Assembly (NCBI RefSeq): GCF_900491745.1
Contig: NZ_UETR01000009.1
Coordinates: 62,001 to 126,000 of the forward strand
DNA: 64,000 nt
DNA from: Amarolinea aalborgensis
GTDB lineage: Bacteria; Chloroflexota; Anaerolineae; SSC4; Amarolineaceae
Direction: 5' to 3'
Positions within the stretch are counted from its first letter, which is position 1; each line of letters begins with the position of its first letter. This document shows positions 9,744 through 18,652 of this stretch, one piece after another. A program made the position numbers and the translations under genes. The notes under the pieces were generated by a model that made no database searches, was not told the DNA's origin, and was given only the letters and a program-made list of their open reading frames with translations.

Positions 9744-12431
9744 TCACCACCATAGCAGCGACTTGACATCCTCCCAGCGCGGCGCAGCCAGGTCGGCCGT
9801 GGAGCCATCCGCGAATACCACCGTCTCGGCCGTCAGGCGCTTGATCCACTTGCCCGTCAGACACGACAGCGTCTCGGCCAGATCAATGCCGTCGTAGAGC
9901 TTGTCGAGCGCCACCCGCACCTGATTCCCCGCCGTGTCCACCGTCACCGCATCCAGCAGCTTGAGATCGCGCAGGAAGACGTAGCGGGCCAGCTCCTCCA
10001 CGGTGCCGGCCAGCAGCGAGGGCGGCGCGGCGTGGTCCTCGTAGCGGGCGCGGCGCAGCGTGTCCTCGTACTGCTCCAGGTCGAAGTACTTGACGAAGTG
10101 GCTCATCCCCTGGCTGCTATTATCCAGCACCGCCTTGCCTCCCTTCCACTTGTCGGAGAAGGCGACCTTCTTGACGCGCGGCAGGATGACGGTGTGGAAG
10201 TGCTCGCCCATCTCCACCAGGATGTACTTGCGGCTGCCGCCGTCGGCGCGGTTGAGGTTCATGACGGCGTGGGCCGTGGTGCCGCTGCCCGCGAAGAAGT
10301 CGAGACACAGGCTACTTTCTCTCCGGAGGCCGGAGATGTCAATACAGTCTTCTACCGTGTAAACTGACTTGGGATAAGAAAAGAGAGCGTCTCCAAAGAG
10401 GTTCTTCAACAGGCCGGTGCCGTGTTCCGTTGCGGAATATCGGGCGTCTACCCAGATTGTCGGTGGAACTGCACCTTCAGGGTGGGGGTAATTCTTGTAG
10501 TAAACGTTGGACTTCGCGTTCTTTCCGGCCTTAATTGAAAAGAGTGTCGTGTCACTCATTAGCCTTGTGTGGCTCCACCGCCATGTCTTTTCCCGACCAA
10601 AATCATCCACAGGATAGATTAGGATCGTGCCGGGTGGTGCTTTCGCGGTGACAGTCCATTCTTCTTTCACTTGGTCCCAACTCATCTCAGGAATCCAAAG
10701 CTGTTTGCCATCTGTGGCTATGGGATAGTATAGCCTTCTTCTTCGGTCTCGATCAGAGTTTGAACCTTCACGCCTGAGATTCCTCCACTCGAATTCTCCG
10801 GTCTCATCTCTGCCAGAGAATCGCCTCTGCTGCTCATCAGATCGTTTCATTCTAAGGATAACGGACTCATCGTCTTTCCTCACAAAGATCGCATACTCGT
10901 GCTGGAGGGAGAATCCCGTTTGTGTCGGACGCCCCGATGGGTTGGCACGAACCGAGATTGTGCCAGCGATGCTATCCTTGCCGAAATTTCGCTCAATCAG
11001 GAGCTGCAATTCTTTCTGTTGGTTATCATCAATCGCAATGCACATGACACCTGTCTCACAAAGGATATCCCTGGCAAGGAACAGGCGATTATCAATCATC
11101 GAAAGCCATGACGATGCCCTGTAGTTGTTCACATAGATGATGGGACTAGCATCGCTGTTGTAGGGCGGATCAAGGTATAGCACATCCACCCGCTCCCGAA
11201 ACTTCGGTAGAAGGGTATTCAGCGCCTGGTAGTTCTCGCTATGCACCAACCAGCCGTCCAGATTTGTATCCAAGTCATCGAACAGGGCCAGGATGGCCAG
11301 CTCCAGGTCGGGCACGTGCTTGGTGTCCAGCGGCAGGTAGCGCAGGCGCGGGTGCAGGGGCGCGCCGGTCAGGTCGGCGGCCAGGATCAGGCCCAGCAGA
11401 CCCTGCGGGTTTCCGAAAACCCGCAGGGTCTCGGCGTCGTCCAGCATGCCCAGCTCGCGCCACTCGGCCATCTGGCCGGCCATGCCCGCGTGGCTGAAGA
11501 GGCGCTCGATCAGCGCCGCGCCGCCCTCGGCGTCCAGGATTTTATCCAGGGTGACCACATAGTGGCTGTTTAAGGCGAACTTCGGCTTGTTCCACACCCG
11601 CACCAGCTCATCCTCGAAGCGGGCGATGAAGCCGATGATCTCATACGCGATCTTTTTGATCGCCTGCAACTGCCGCAGCCGCGTCTCGCTGAACGCGCTC
11701 TCGCCCCGGAAGAGGTACTGGAACATCCACAGGTCGAACTGCTCCACCAGGAAGGCCCGCGCGTCCTTGTTGATGAAGTAGTCTACCTCCGACTGTTTCT
11801 CGAAGACGCGGAACGCCTTTTCCAGCGTCTCCTCGTCCACCGGCGCGCCGGTTTTGCGGATCGCGGCCAGGAGATCGTCGGTCTTGGTCTTACGCCCTTT
11901 CTCCGAATATGCCACGGTGAAGGCCAGCCGGCCGTCAGCCTCGCGCTTCTTGAACTCGTAGATCAGATCGCGCTTCTCGTTGGCCCGCTTCAGCGCCATG
12001 CCCGCCACGTCGAAGTAGAATCGCTCCCCGCCCACCGCCGCCTCCATGCTGTTGAACAGGCGGTCGGTCTTGACGTAGTAGAGCATGTGCGTCTTCCAGA
12101 AGAGCATCACGTCGCGGTCGTCGGTGTAGACCCGCTCGTAGATGCCCTCGCTGGCCGCGGTGTGGCGGAAGTAGATGCTGCCGCTCTCACTGAAGTAGCG
12201 GCGGAAGAAGTCGTAGAGTTTATCGAACAGTTCTTCGCGAAAGCTCGGCTCGAACGGCTTACACGCGGCCTCGATGTCACGCAGCAACTGCGGGAAGACG
12301 CCCTGCTCAAAGTAGGTCGCCTTGATCCGCATCAGGTTGATGTAGCCGGAGTCCCCCTCGACCTTTGCGCCGATGAAGATAGCTTTGAGCGCGTCGAAGA
12401 ATTGCTGTTCGTACTGCCTGGATTGGGGCAT
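9744..12431 (-). CDS. Type III restriction-modification DNA methyltransferase (Mod), N6-adenine, beta class
   Basis: 895 residues. The catalytic motif DPPY (in YLDPPYNSD) lies near residue 421 and precedes the AdoMet-binding motif FAGSGTT near residue 713. This order defines beta-class amino-methyltransferases such as type III Mod. The N-terminal 400 residues are largely helical and charged. Mod sets the recognition sequence and is needed for Res to cut. The start at 12431 follows GGGAG by 8 bases and lies 38 bases downstream of a predicted transcription start. The central part (about 10310-11280), which includes the target recognition region between the two motifs, is visibly more AT-rich than both ends, suggesting past exchange of the specificity region. 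Confidence 0.9.
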   Translation of the reverse strand: MPQSRQYEQQFFDALKAIFIGAKVEGDSGYINLMRIKATYFEQGVFPQLLRDIEAACKPFEPSFREELFDKLYDFFRRYFSESGSIYFRHTAASEGIYERVYTDDRDVMLFWKTHMLYYVKTDRLFNSMEAAVGGERFYFDVAGMALKRANEKRDLIYEFKKREADGRLAFTVAYSEKGRKTKTDDLLAAIRKTGAPVDEETLEKAFRVFEKQSEVDYFINKDARAFLVEQFDLWMFQYLFRGESAFSETRLRQLQAIKKIAYEIIGFIARFEDELVRVWNKPKFALNSHYVVTLDKILDAEGGAALIERLFSHAGMAGQMAEWRELGMLDDAETLRVFGNPQGLLGLILAADLTGAPLHPRLRYLPLDTKHVPDLELAILALFDDLDTNLDGWLVHSENYQALNTLLPKFRERVDVLYLDPPYNSDASPIIYVNNYRASSWLSMIDNRLFLARDILCETGVMCIAIDDNQQKELQLLIERNFGKDSIAGTISVRANPSGRPTQTGFSLQHEYAIFVRKDDESVILRMKRSDEQQRRFSGRDETGEFEWRNLRREGSNSDRDRRRRLYYPIATDGKQLWIPEMSWDQVKEEWTVTAKAPPGTILIYPVDDFGREKTWRWSHTRLMSDTTLFSIKAGKNAKSNVYYKNYPHPEGAVPPTIWVDARYSATEHGTGLLKNLFGDALFSYPKSVYTVEDCIDISGLRRESSLCLDFFAGSGTTAHAVMNLNRADGGSRKYILVEMGEHFHTVILPRVKKVAFSDKWKGGKAVLDNSSQGMSHFVKYFDLEQYEDTLRRARYEDHAAPPSLLAGTVEELARYVFLRDLKLLDAVTVDTAGNQVRVALDKLYDGIDLAETLSCLTGKWIKRLTAETVVFADGSTADLAAPRWEDVKSLLWW

Positions 12432-12475
12432 GGCTAATTCTCCCGTCGTGGAGCTGCGTTCGAGTGTGTGCGCCG

Positions 12476-12504
12476 ATTATAGACGCGGTCAGGTTGATCG
12501 TCAA
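12476..12504 (-). promoter_or_regulatory. Sigma-70 promoter for the type III R-M operon
   Basis: On the minus strand, -35 TTGACG (12499-12504), a 17-base spacer and -10 TATAAT (12476-12481). It points at mod, whose start codon is at 12431. The fit to the consensus is strong. Confidence 0.75.
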
Positions 12505-12629
12505 TTCATTTCTTGGCGTTGGCCTTTGGACCGGTCTGTAGTCGAGGAATTGGCGCGGCCAAGTCGGTATTGGACGAAAACACCTACGCCCGCAGGTCAC
12601 GCCTGGCGAGTGACGATTCTTGGCGCCGG

Positions 12630-14543
12630 TCAGGCGCGCACAAAGAAGCGATCCATGGCGGTCTTGACCAGGTCAACGCCGAGCTTGCTGCCCGCGCCCC
12701 AGGTCAGCGCCTTCAGCCAATCGTCCAGCGACCCGAAGTTCTTGCCGAAGTAGAGCTGGCTCAGGCCGGTTGCCAGGGCCACGAGCACGGCAATGCCCAG
12801 GAAAGCGCGGTCGCCCAGGCGCAGGGCGTTCTCGGCCCGCTGTGCGCGCGCCGCTGGCTCTGCGGGCAGGTCGGCCACGGGCAAAAATGGCAGGACGGCG
12901 CGCGGCGCGTCGCCAGGAGGCACGTCCCTCGTCGTCGGCGTGCTGTCGCCTGGCGCCTTTGCCGTGGGTAAGCGGTGCAGCAGTTGGGCAACGCCATCTA
13001 CGGCTGCCGCGATCTCGGCCTCGGTGCGGCGCGTGCGCAGATCGTCCAGGTTGGCAGCCACCCACAGATCAACCCAGGCGGAATTGGCCTGTTGGCGCGC
13101 CCGCGCGGCCACTTTCGCTTCATCGGGCGTTAAGCCCTGCAGGCTATCGAGCTGCCCTCGCGCCCAGGCCAGCGCCTGCTCCCAAGCGCCCCACCTGGTC
13201 GCCAACGTGATGGCCTTGTCCGCTGCGGCGACTTGCTTCGTGAAGTTTGCCAGCGTCAAAGGCTGACCGCTGCCCAACGCCTCAGCCGCCGTGTAAAACC
13301 GCGGTTTTTCCAACGGCAGGGGCAACGCAGGCGGCGGCGCAGCGACCGCCAACGCAGGCCCCATGTTGTCCTTCAGGGCCGCTTGCAGCGCATTCAGTTT
13401 CGTTTCCCATGCCGCCGGCCAAAACGCAAGCTGATCCTCCACGCTCGTCAGCTTAGCCTCGAGCTGGGCGTGGCGCTGCTTAGCGTCCTCGACGGCGCCC
13501 GGCGCAAAGAGCAAATTCATCCACACCCGATCCAGCCTCTGGGCCTCTTGTTTGACCTCTGCCAGCAGCCTCAGCGCGTCCGTACGGATGTCATACCCGG
13601 AGACTGGCTGCCAACCTGCAACCACCTTACTGGCCGTCGCCTCGCGGTCCACCAACTGCCACAGAGGCCGCCGCACCCCCAGCCAGTTCTGCGTCCACGC
13701 CGTGATAAAGACGCCGATAATCAACAGCAGAATGGGATACCAGATGGCATCAGTCACGTTGACGGTCAACGTAACGTCGCCCTGCGCCTCATCGTTCGGC
13801 GCCAGGTCAACCTTACCGGTGTAAGCGCCCGCCAGTCCCCAACCACTGCTGAAATCATAAGCCAACTGCGCGCCTTTGGCGGGCGCGTAATGAGCGAGCG
13901 TCACGGACAAGGCGCCGCCCTGCGTGCTGGTCAGATAACCGAGCGCACCGGTCGGCAGAGAAGCCAGCGCAGGCAGGTCTTTGAGCGGCAGCACGCAGTT
14001 GTTTACACACCACGGTGGCGCAAAGGGGCAGAGGCGATAGGCTTGAATGGTGTACGCGGCGACGGCGGGTTTGAGCAGCCCAGTCGCGGCTTTCGGGTCT
14101 CTGACCTTGAGAGCCAGAGGCTTGCGAATAACCAGCCCGTGCGTGGGCGAGGAGACCGCGACGACACTGGCATACGCGCCAGGCTCCGGGCTGAAGGCCG
14201 GCTTTGCCGCCAGCGGCAGAGTAACCCACGCACTGCCCGCGGCCGGCAGCGTGATCGTCAGCGCCGTCGTTTGCAGCAGCGCGCTGGCTTCGATGATCTG
14301 CGCGCCGTGGGCGAATTCCGCCACACGAACATCCAACAGCAGGTCTGCGGTGGTGTTGTTCTGCACGGCGAAGACAATTTTCTCATCAGGCCAGACTGCA
14401 CTCAGGGGCGTGTCATCCGCGAATTGAATCACCGGCGGGCCTTCGGCCGCCATGGTCACATGGGTGCACAGGAGACAAAGGCACAGGGCAAGCGCTTGCC
14501 ACGGAAGCGACCGCCGCCATGAGAACTTCCTGAAGGGCTTCAT
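12630..14543 (-). CDS. Membrane-anchored protein of unknown function
   Basis: 637 residues; I do not recognise the family. An N-terminal signal peptide (positively charged KPFRKFSWRR, then a Leu-rich core ending near AAE at about residue 35) precedes an extracytoplasmic region of about 270 residues. A clear membrane helix, ILLLIIGVFITAWTQNWLG, lies near residue 300. A helical, probably cytoplasmic region follows, and a second hydrophobic segment (IAVLVALATGLSQLYFG) lies near the C-terminus. I chose the ATG at 14543 because GGAGG lies just upstream; an open frame continues 75 bases further without a site. It could be a sensor or scaffold. It lies 198 bases upstream of the restriction operon, on the same strand but behind its own possible promoter. 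Confidence 0.7.
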   Translation of the reverse strand: MKPFRKFSWRRSLPWQALALCLCLLCTHVTMAAEGPPVIQFADDTPLSAVWPDEKIVFAVQNNTTADLLLDVRVAEFAHGAQIIEASALLQTTALTITLPAAGSAWVTLPLAAKPAFSPEPGAYASVVAVSSPTHGLVIRKPLALKVRDPKAATGLLKPAVAAYTIQAYRLCPFAPPWCVNNCVLPLKDLPALASLPTGALGYLTSTQGGALSVTLAHYAPAKGAQLAYDFSSGWGLAGAYTGKVDLAPNDEAQGDVTLTVNVTDAIWYPILLLIIGVFITAWTQNWLGVRRPLWQLVDREATASKVVAGWQPVSGYDIRTDALRLLAEVKQEAQRLDRVWMNLLFAPGAVEDAKQRHAQLEAKLTSVEDQLAFWPAAWETKLNALQAALKDNMGPALAVAAPPPALPLPLEKPRFYTAAEALGSGQPLTLANFTKQVAAADKAITLATRWGAWEQALAWARGQLDSLQGLTPDEAKVAARARQQANSAWVDLWVAANLDDLRTRRTEAEIAAAVDGVAQLLHRLPTAKAPGDSTPTTRDVPPGDAPRAVLPFLPVADLPAEPAARAQRAENALRLGDRAFLGIAVLVALATGLSQLYFGKNFGSLDDWLKALTWGAGSKLGVDLVKTAMDRFFVRA

Positions 14544-14608
14544 TTTCTCCTCCCTGCGAGTTCCTGGTAAAATGAACTCGATCCTGCCTGCTAGCGATCC
14601 CTGGTTGA

Positions 14609-14638
14609 ATCGTAGCACAGGCGCGGATGAATTGACAA
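14609..14638 (-). promoter_or_regulatory. Possible promoter for the unknown membrane protein gene
   Basis: Minus strand: TTGTCA (14633-14638), an 18-base spacer and TACGAT (14609-14614). It lies 66 bases upstream of the start codon at 14543. The match is moderate. Confidence 0.4.
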
Positions 14639-14712
14639 ATCAGGTCACGGAATAGCGCGCGGAATCCCGTCAGGCGCCGTGGCCTGGCTATCTCCCAAGT
14701 AAAGGTGATGAA

Positions 14713-15759
14713 ATGAGCATGCGTTACAAATTGTTTGGCCGCAGTGGTCTGCGTGTGTCAGAGGTTGCCCTGGGCACCATGACCTTTGGGCCGGACTGGG
14801 GCTGGGGTGCGGACAAAGAGACCAGTCAAGCGATCTTCGATCTCTACGCCAATGCGGGCGGCAACTTCATTGACACGGCCAACCGCTACACCGACGGCGC
14901 CAGCGAGAAATACGTGGGCGAGTTCATCGCCAGCGATCGCGAGCACTTCGTCGTCGCGACCAAGTACACCTTGAAAATGCGCCAGGGCGATCCAAATTTC
15001 AGCGGCAACCACCGCAAGAATATGATGCAGTCGGTGCATGCCAGCCTCAAGCGGCTCAATACCGACTACCTAGACCTGCTGTGGGTTCACGCCTGGGACT
15101 TTACCACGCCCGTGGAGGAAGTTTTGCGCGGCTTGGACGACCTTGTTCGTCAGGGCAAAGTGCTCTACGTTGGCATCAGCGATACCCCGGCCTGGGTTGT
15201 GGCGCAAGCGAACGCCATCGCCGACCTGCGCGGTTGGTCGCGCTTCGTCGGCTTGCAGATTCGCTACAGCCTGGCCGATCGCAGTGCAGAACGCGATCTG
15301 CTGCCGATGGCGCGCGCGATGGATGTTGCAGTCACGCCCTGGAGCGTCCTGGGCGCCGGCGTGCTAACCGGCAAGTACCTCGCCGATCCGCAAGCCAGCG
15401 GCCGTGCGGCGCGCTGGGGGCGGGACGAACGCGACCTGGCGATTGCGGCTGAGATCAGGGCTGTGGCCGCCGACCTCGGCTGCACACCCCCGCAAGTGGC
15501 TATTGCCTGGGTTTTGGCGCAGCAGTCGCCGCATTCTGCGCCGATCATTCCCATCCTCGGGGCGACCAGGCCGTCACAGCTCGAAGATAATCTGGGCGCG
15601 CTCGCGATTCACCTGACGGCTGAGCACCTGGCGCGGCTGGACAAAGTCAGCGCCATCGGACTAGGCTTCCCACACGAGTTTCTGACCAGCGAGAGCATTC
15701 TGGACATCGTTTTTGGCGGCGCCTTCGGTCAGATTGATAACCACCGCCGCGCCCCGTAG
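14713..15759 (+). CDS. Aldo/keto reductase
   Basis: 348 residues, a standard length for the AKR family of NADPH-dependent carbonyl reductases. It opens with MRYKLFGRSGLRVSEVALG. The catalytic tetrad is visible: Asp in NFIDTANRY, Tyr in the same segment, Lys in VATKYTL and His in LLWVHAWD. The later GVLTGKY and the C-terminal IPILGATRPSQLEDNLGAL segment form the cofactor pocket. The start at 14713 follows AAAGGTGA by 5 bases; the ATG at 14719 is an alternative. It is monocistronic as far as I can see. The substrate is unknown. Confidence 0.88.
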   Translation: MSMRYKLFGRSGLRVSEVALGTMTFGPDWGWGADKETSQAIFDLYANAGGNFIDTANRYTDGASEKYVGEFIASDREHFVVATKYTLKMRQGDPNFSGNHRKNMMQSVHASLKRLNTDYLDLLWVHAWDFTTPVEEVLRGLDDLVRQGKVLYVGISDTPAWVVAQANAIADLRGWSRFVGLQIRYSLADRSAERDLLPMARAMDVAVTPWSVLGAGVLTGKYLADPQASGRAARWGRDERDLAIAAEIRAVAADLGCTPPQVAIAWVLAQQSPHSAPIIPILGATRPSQLEDNLGALAIHLTAEHLARLDKVSAIGLGFPHEFLTSESILDIVFGGAFGQIDNHRRAP

Positions 15760-15805
15760 GCGCGACCGCAGCCCTTGCGGGCCAACGAACTCCAGGTGAG
15801 ATGCA

Positions 15806-16006
15806 GCGCCCCTGATTCCGCTCGGTCCACTGGCTGGCCGCGTCAACGAACTGGAGCCGGCGCGGCCGCTGGCGGAGATTTGCGCCGCCGGCCGCCGTAG
15901 TCAGCCCGCGGCCGCGCTTCTGCTGCGGAGAGAGTTTAAGATCGTCTATAACATCCTGGGCGGCGCCAGCCTGTGGACCATACGCGGACTGCTGCTGGCG
16001 CCGTAA
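15806..16006 (+). pseudogene. Truncated, diverged copy of the 3' end of the MBL-rhodanese gene
   Basis: 201 bases align without gaps to 5529-5729, with about 26 differences counted by eye (roughly 87 percent identity). Similarity continues about 25 bases beyond the shared TAA, so DNA was duplicated, not just a protein domain. A stop codon precedes the fragment in frame and there is no start or ribosome site. The rhodanese active loop has changed from CASGSRS to CAAGRRS, and more than half of the changes alter amino acids, as expected for an unused copy. The rest of 15760-16259 shows no gene I can support. Confidence 0.82.
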
Positions 16007-16259
16007 CCCACGCCGCCGTCGGGCTTGGCGTGAGAAGGAAATCCCGCGTACCCTTCTGCCAGATGAGTTCTGCGCCGCAGGCCTGAAGCGCGCGGGTGAC
16101 AACGATCTCTGCCATTCTGACAACATCAGGACACATCGCGTTGATTCAACTGTGCGTTGCTCAGCCTTAATCGGCTGTTAGCCCGCCCCTTGCATTTTCG
16201 AGTTTTTTTCTGCTCCCAAGCAGAGTCCACGCCCGCCCACACGCGGGTAACGCCAACCG

Positions 16260-16955
16260 TTAGTGCGACTCCGCGCCAAGTCTTTCGAGCCTTGACAGCC
16301 ACGCCTCGAAGTGGGGACACTTACTACGAATCGCGTCCAGACCTATCAGTGCGGCCACCTGCGGTCCCACGACAGGTTTTGCGCCTGCATAGTCGGGAAA
16401 CTCAGCAATAATACGTTTGCTTGGCGCCGTGTGCGTTCCGTCGTCAATCAATTCAGGTGTATTGTAACTTTCGGCGATGACCTTGAGCGCCGAAATAGCC
16501 TTTTCATGGTGGCCGTAGAAGAAGGCAAATTGCGTGGGATCGGAGAAGAGATATGCTTCGTACTCGTGCAATTGGATATAGGGAATAAACCGCCAATCGT
16601 TAATATCCCTGGCAAACGCTTGCTCCAGAGCCTCAACGCGCTTGCCAGGCGAATGACGCAGTTTTTCGGCTTCCTCCCATTTAGGAAAGTCATCAGGGAG
16701 AGCATACAGGTCAATCATCGTTGTGAAAAAGACATCTCTCATGCCCTTCTCTTGAGCTAAGAACCGTAGGATGTCGTCTCTTATTGGCACGTATTTCAGA
16801 GCGCCACCCCGGTAGACTTTGCCTTTCTTCTTTGCGTGCGCAGTAAGAATCGAAGCCTGTAGATATACTCCCATGTTTGCGAGATGCGGCTTGAGTAGCG
16901 TGTCGGCGAATGTCTGTTCTGTTTGCCCTTCGGCGAATAGATATAGGCGTGCCAT
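16260..16955 (-). CDS. DUF4276-type protein, partner of the AAA ATPase
   Basis: 231 residues. It starts MARLYLFAEGQTEQTFAD; the EGQTE motif on a first beta strand is characteristic of DUF4276 proteins and resembles the acidic core of Toprim-like nucleases. Later acidic motifs, TTMIDLYALP near residue 80 and HEYEAYLFSD near 135, would complete a metal site. The gene overlaps the ATPase stop (TAATG), so the two are coupled. Such ATPase/DUF4276 pairs are common in defence islands and parallel the ATPase-plus-Toprim layout of OLD, AbiL and PARIS systems. A nuclease role is inferred, not shown. Confidence 0.75.
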   Translation of the reverse strand: MARLYLFAEGQTEQTFADTLLKPHLANMGVYLQASILTAHAKKKGKVYRGGALKYVPIRDDILRFLAQEKGMRDVFFTTMIDLYALPDDFPKWEEAEKLRHSPGKRVEALEQAFARDINDWRFIPYIQLHEYEAYLFSDPTQFAFFYGHHEKAISALKVIAESYNTPELIDDGTHTAPSKRIIAEFPDYAGAKPVVGPQVAALIGLDAIRSKCPHFEAWLSRLERLGAESH

Positions 16956-18058
16956 TAGTGCGGACCTCCGCCTATGACGTTCTTCTCCCAGATTTCGCCC
17001 AGGCTATATTCTTCGAGCCATGCTTCCAGTTTATCAGGATCAGGGCGCGTGAATTGTGACTCCCTACCCTCTCGGTTCACCACAATCACATCTTTAGGAT
17101 CGAAGTTGTTGAGGAAAGTGCTGGATTGCGTGCTGATGAGCACCTGAGTGTGGTGCGACGCTTTGCTGAACAACGCAGCTATCACGTTGAGCGCATACGG
17201 ATGAAGTCCGAGTTCCGGTTCATCAACAATGATCAGGCCAGGCAGCTCACTTTCTGGCTGCAAAAGCAGCGTGACAAGACAGATGGCGCGCAGAGTGCCA
17301 TCCGAAAACTGGTGCGGGCCGAACACCTGATCCGATCCCTTTTCCCGCCAGTTCAGGATGATGTCCCGCTTGTTAGGGCCAGTTGGCTCCAGGTCAAAAT
17401 CATCGAAGAACGGGGCGATCAAACGAATCGTCGTGACAATTGGATGATAAGCCGATCTGCTGTTTTCATTCCGCAGCCGATAGAGCAGCGCGGCCAAGTT
17501 GCCCGCATCAGGCATAAGCCAGCGATTGTCGCCAATGTAGCAGTATTGGCGAACCCGGGCCGTGGGCGACGTATCGTGGAAGTGATACACTCGACAGGAG
17601 TTAAGCAGATTCCGAAACACCGTGGCGGTTTTCTCTCCCGCGCCCGCCGATTCGCCGATTCGTGTTTCTTGATGCCCCGAACCTAATGAGACAGTCTTGG
17701 AAGACAGGTAGCCCGCTCCTGCGAAGCTCAATGTCTCCTCGGCAAAAACAAGCGTATCGCCTGCCGCATGGAACAGGCGCATGGTATAGATATCCCTTGC
17801 ATTTTCTACTTCGAACTCTAGCGAAGCCTTTAACTGCAGCGTCACCTTGGGGCCGAAGTGCAACAGGGAGTGAGCACGCCCTGAAGCACCGATGTACTCC
17901 TGAAGCCGGCCAGCCATCATCTCGTTGAGCATTTTGAAGAACGAAATGAGGTTGCTTTTGCCCGCGCCGTTCGCTCCAATCAGAACATTCAGGTTATTCA
18001 ACTCAATATCCATCGTCTTGATGGACTTAAACCCGTTAAGAATCACTCGTCGCAACAT
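16955..18058 (-). CDS. AAA_21/ABC-like ATPase (RecF/OLD type)
   Basis: 367 residues. It begins MLRRVILNGFKSI, with Walker A IGANGAGKSN at about residues 27-36. The signature-like segment GPHQFSDGTLRAI lies near 260, Walker B LIIVDEPELGLHP near 285, and the H-loop region TQVLISTQSSTFLNN near 315. This is the head-only ABC-type ATPase that pairs with DUF4276 or Toprim effectors in defence. The ATG at 18058 is preceded by CAGGAGAG; the open frame extends 33 bases upstream without support. It overlaps the DUF4276 gene downstream. A ribbon-helix-helix gene 110 bases upstream on the same strand may be its regulator. GC content is lower than that of the neighbours. Confidence 0.82.
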   Translation of the reverse strand: MLRRVILNGFKSIKTMDIELNNLNVLIGANGAGKSNLISFFKMLNEMMAGRLQEYIGASGRAHSLLHFGPKVTLQLKASLEFEVENARDIYTMRLFHAAGDTLVFAEETLSFAGAGYLSSKTVSLGSGHQETRIGESAGAGEKTATVFRNLLNSCRVYHFHDTSPTARVRQYCYIGDNRWLMPDAGNLAALLYRLRNENSRSAYHPIVTTIRLIAPFFDDFDLEPTGPNKRDIILNWREKGSDQVFGPHQFSDGTLRAICLVTLLLQPESELPGLIIVDEPELGLHPYALNVIAALFSKASHHTQVLISTQSSTFLNNFDPKDVIVVNREGRESQFTRPDPDKLEAWLEEYSLGEIWEKNVIGGGPH

Positions 18059-18168
18059 TATCACTCTCCTGAATTGGCGGATTTCTCGCAATGTAGCTTA
18101 TCGGCCTGATCGTGGCAGTGCCTCGGATTGGCTCGCGTTCCGCACAGATCGCCTTCAATTGCAGGGCC

Positions 18169-18396
18169 TCAACTTTGTTCACTTTCCCAGACATCGAATT
18201 CACCGGCGACCACCGGCATCCGCTGGTACGCGGTGATTTCTTGTTGCTCCAATTCCGCAACCGTTACTTCGCCGAACCATCGTTTCAACAGTTGCAAAAC
18301 AAACTCAGAGACCGAAAGTCCAGCAGGACGTGCGGCTCGTTCCAATCGTTGAAACAAGGCCTCATTCAGAGTCAATTCCATGGTGCGCATTGTCAT
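18169..18396 (-). CDS. Ribbon-helix-helix antitoxin-like protein
   Basis: 75 residues. ELTLNEALFQRLERAARPAG then LSVSEFVLQLLKRWF forms a beta strand and two helices as in CopG/MetJ-type DNA-binding antitoxins. The C-terminal tail YQRMPVVAGEFDVWESEQS resembles toxin-binding tails of MazE/VapB-like proteins but stops abruptly. No toxin follows: the next gene on this strand is the AAA ATPase. GAGGTGA lies 6 bases before the ATG at 18396. It may be an orphan antitoxin or a repressor of the ATPase/DUF4276 operon. Confidence 0.62.
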   Translation of the reverse strand: MTMRTMELTLNEALFQRLERAARPAGLSVSEFVLQLLKRWFGEVTVAELEQQEITAYQRMPVVAGEFDVWESEQS

Positions 18397-18449
18397 CAGA
18401 CTTCACCTCTCAATTTGGCATCAGCTGGTCTATGAAATTCGATGCGGCT

Positions 18450-18478
18450 ATTATACACCATCAAAAATGGATTGTCAT
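18450..18478 (-). promoter_or_regulatory. Promoter for the RHH-ATPase-DUF4276 genes
   Basis: Minus strand: ATGACA (18473-18478), 17-base spacer, TATAAT (18450-18455). The RHH start codon lies 54 bases downstream of the -10 box. Confidence 0.65.
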
Positions 18479-18582
18479 CTGATCCGAAATTTTGTCTATC
18501 TCGATCACAATCCGATCGCCTGGTTGACCTGGAGCGAAACATGACTTGAGCGCGGCGGTGAGTGGTCAATCGGCGCGGTCGT

Positions 18583-18612
18583 TTGCCCGCAGATTTGACC
18601 ACGTGCTATAAT
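18583..18612 (+). promoter_or_regulatory. Promoter for the second VapBC-type pair
   Basis: TTGCCC (18583-18588), 18-base spacer, TATAAT (18607-18612), then a 40-base leader to the ATG at 18653. Confidence 0.6.
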
Positions 18613-18652
18613 ACGGCCACACAGGAGCGAGTGCAGAAAGGGGGAACTCTCC

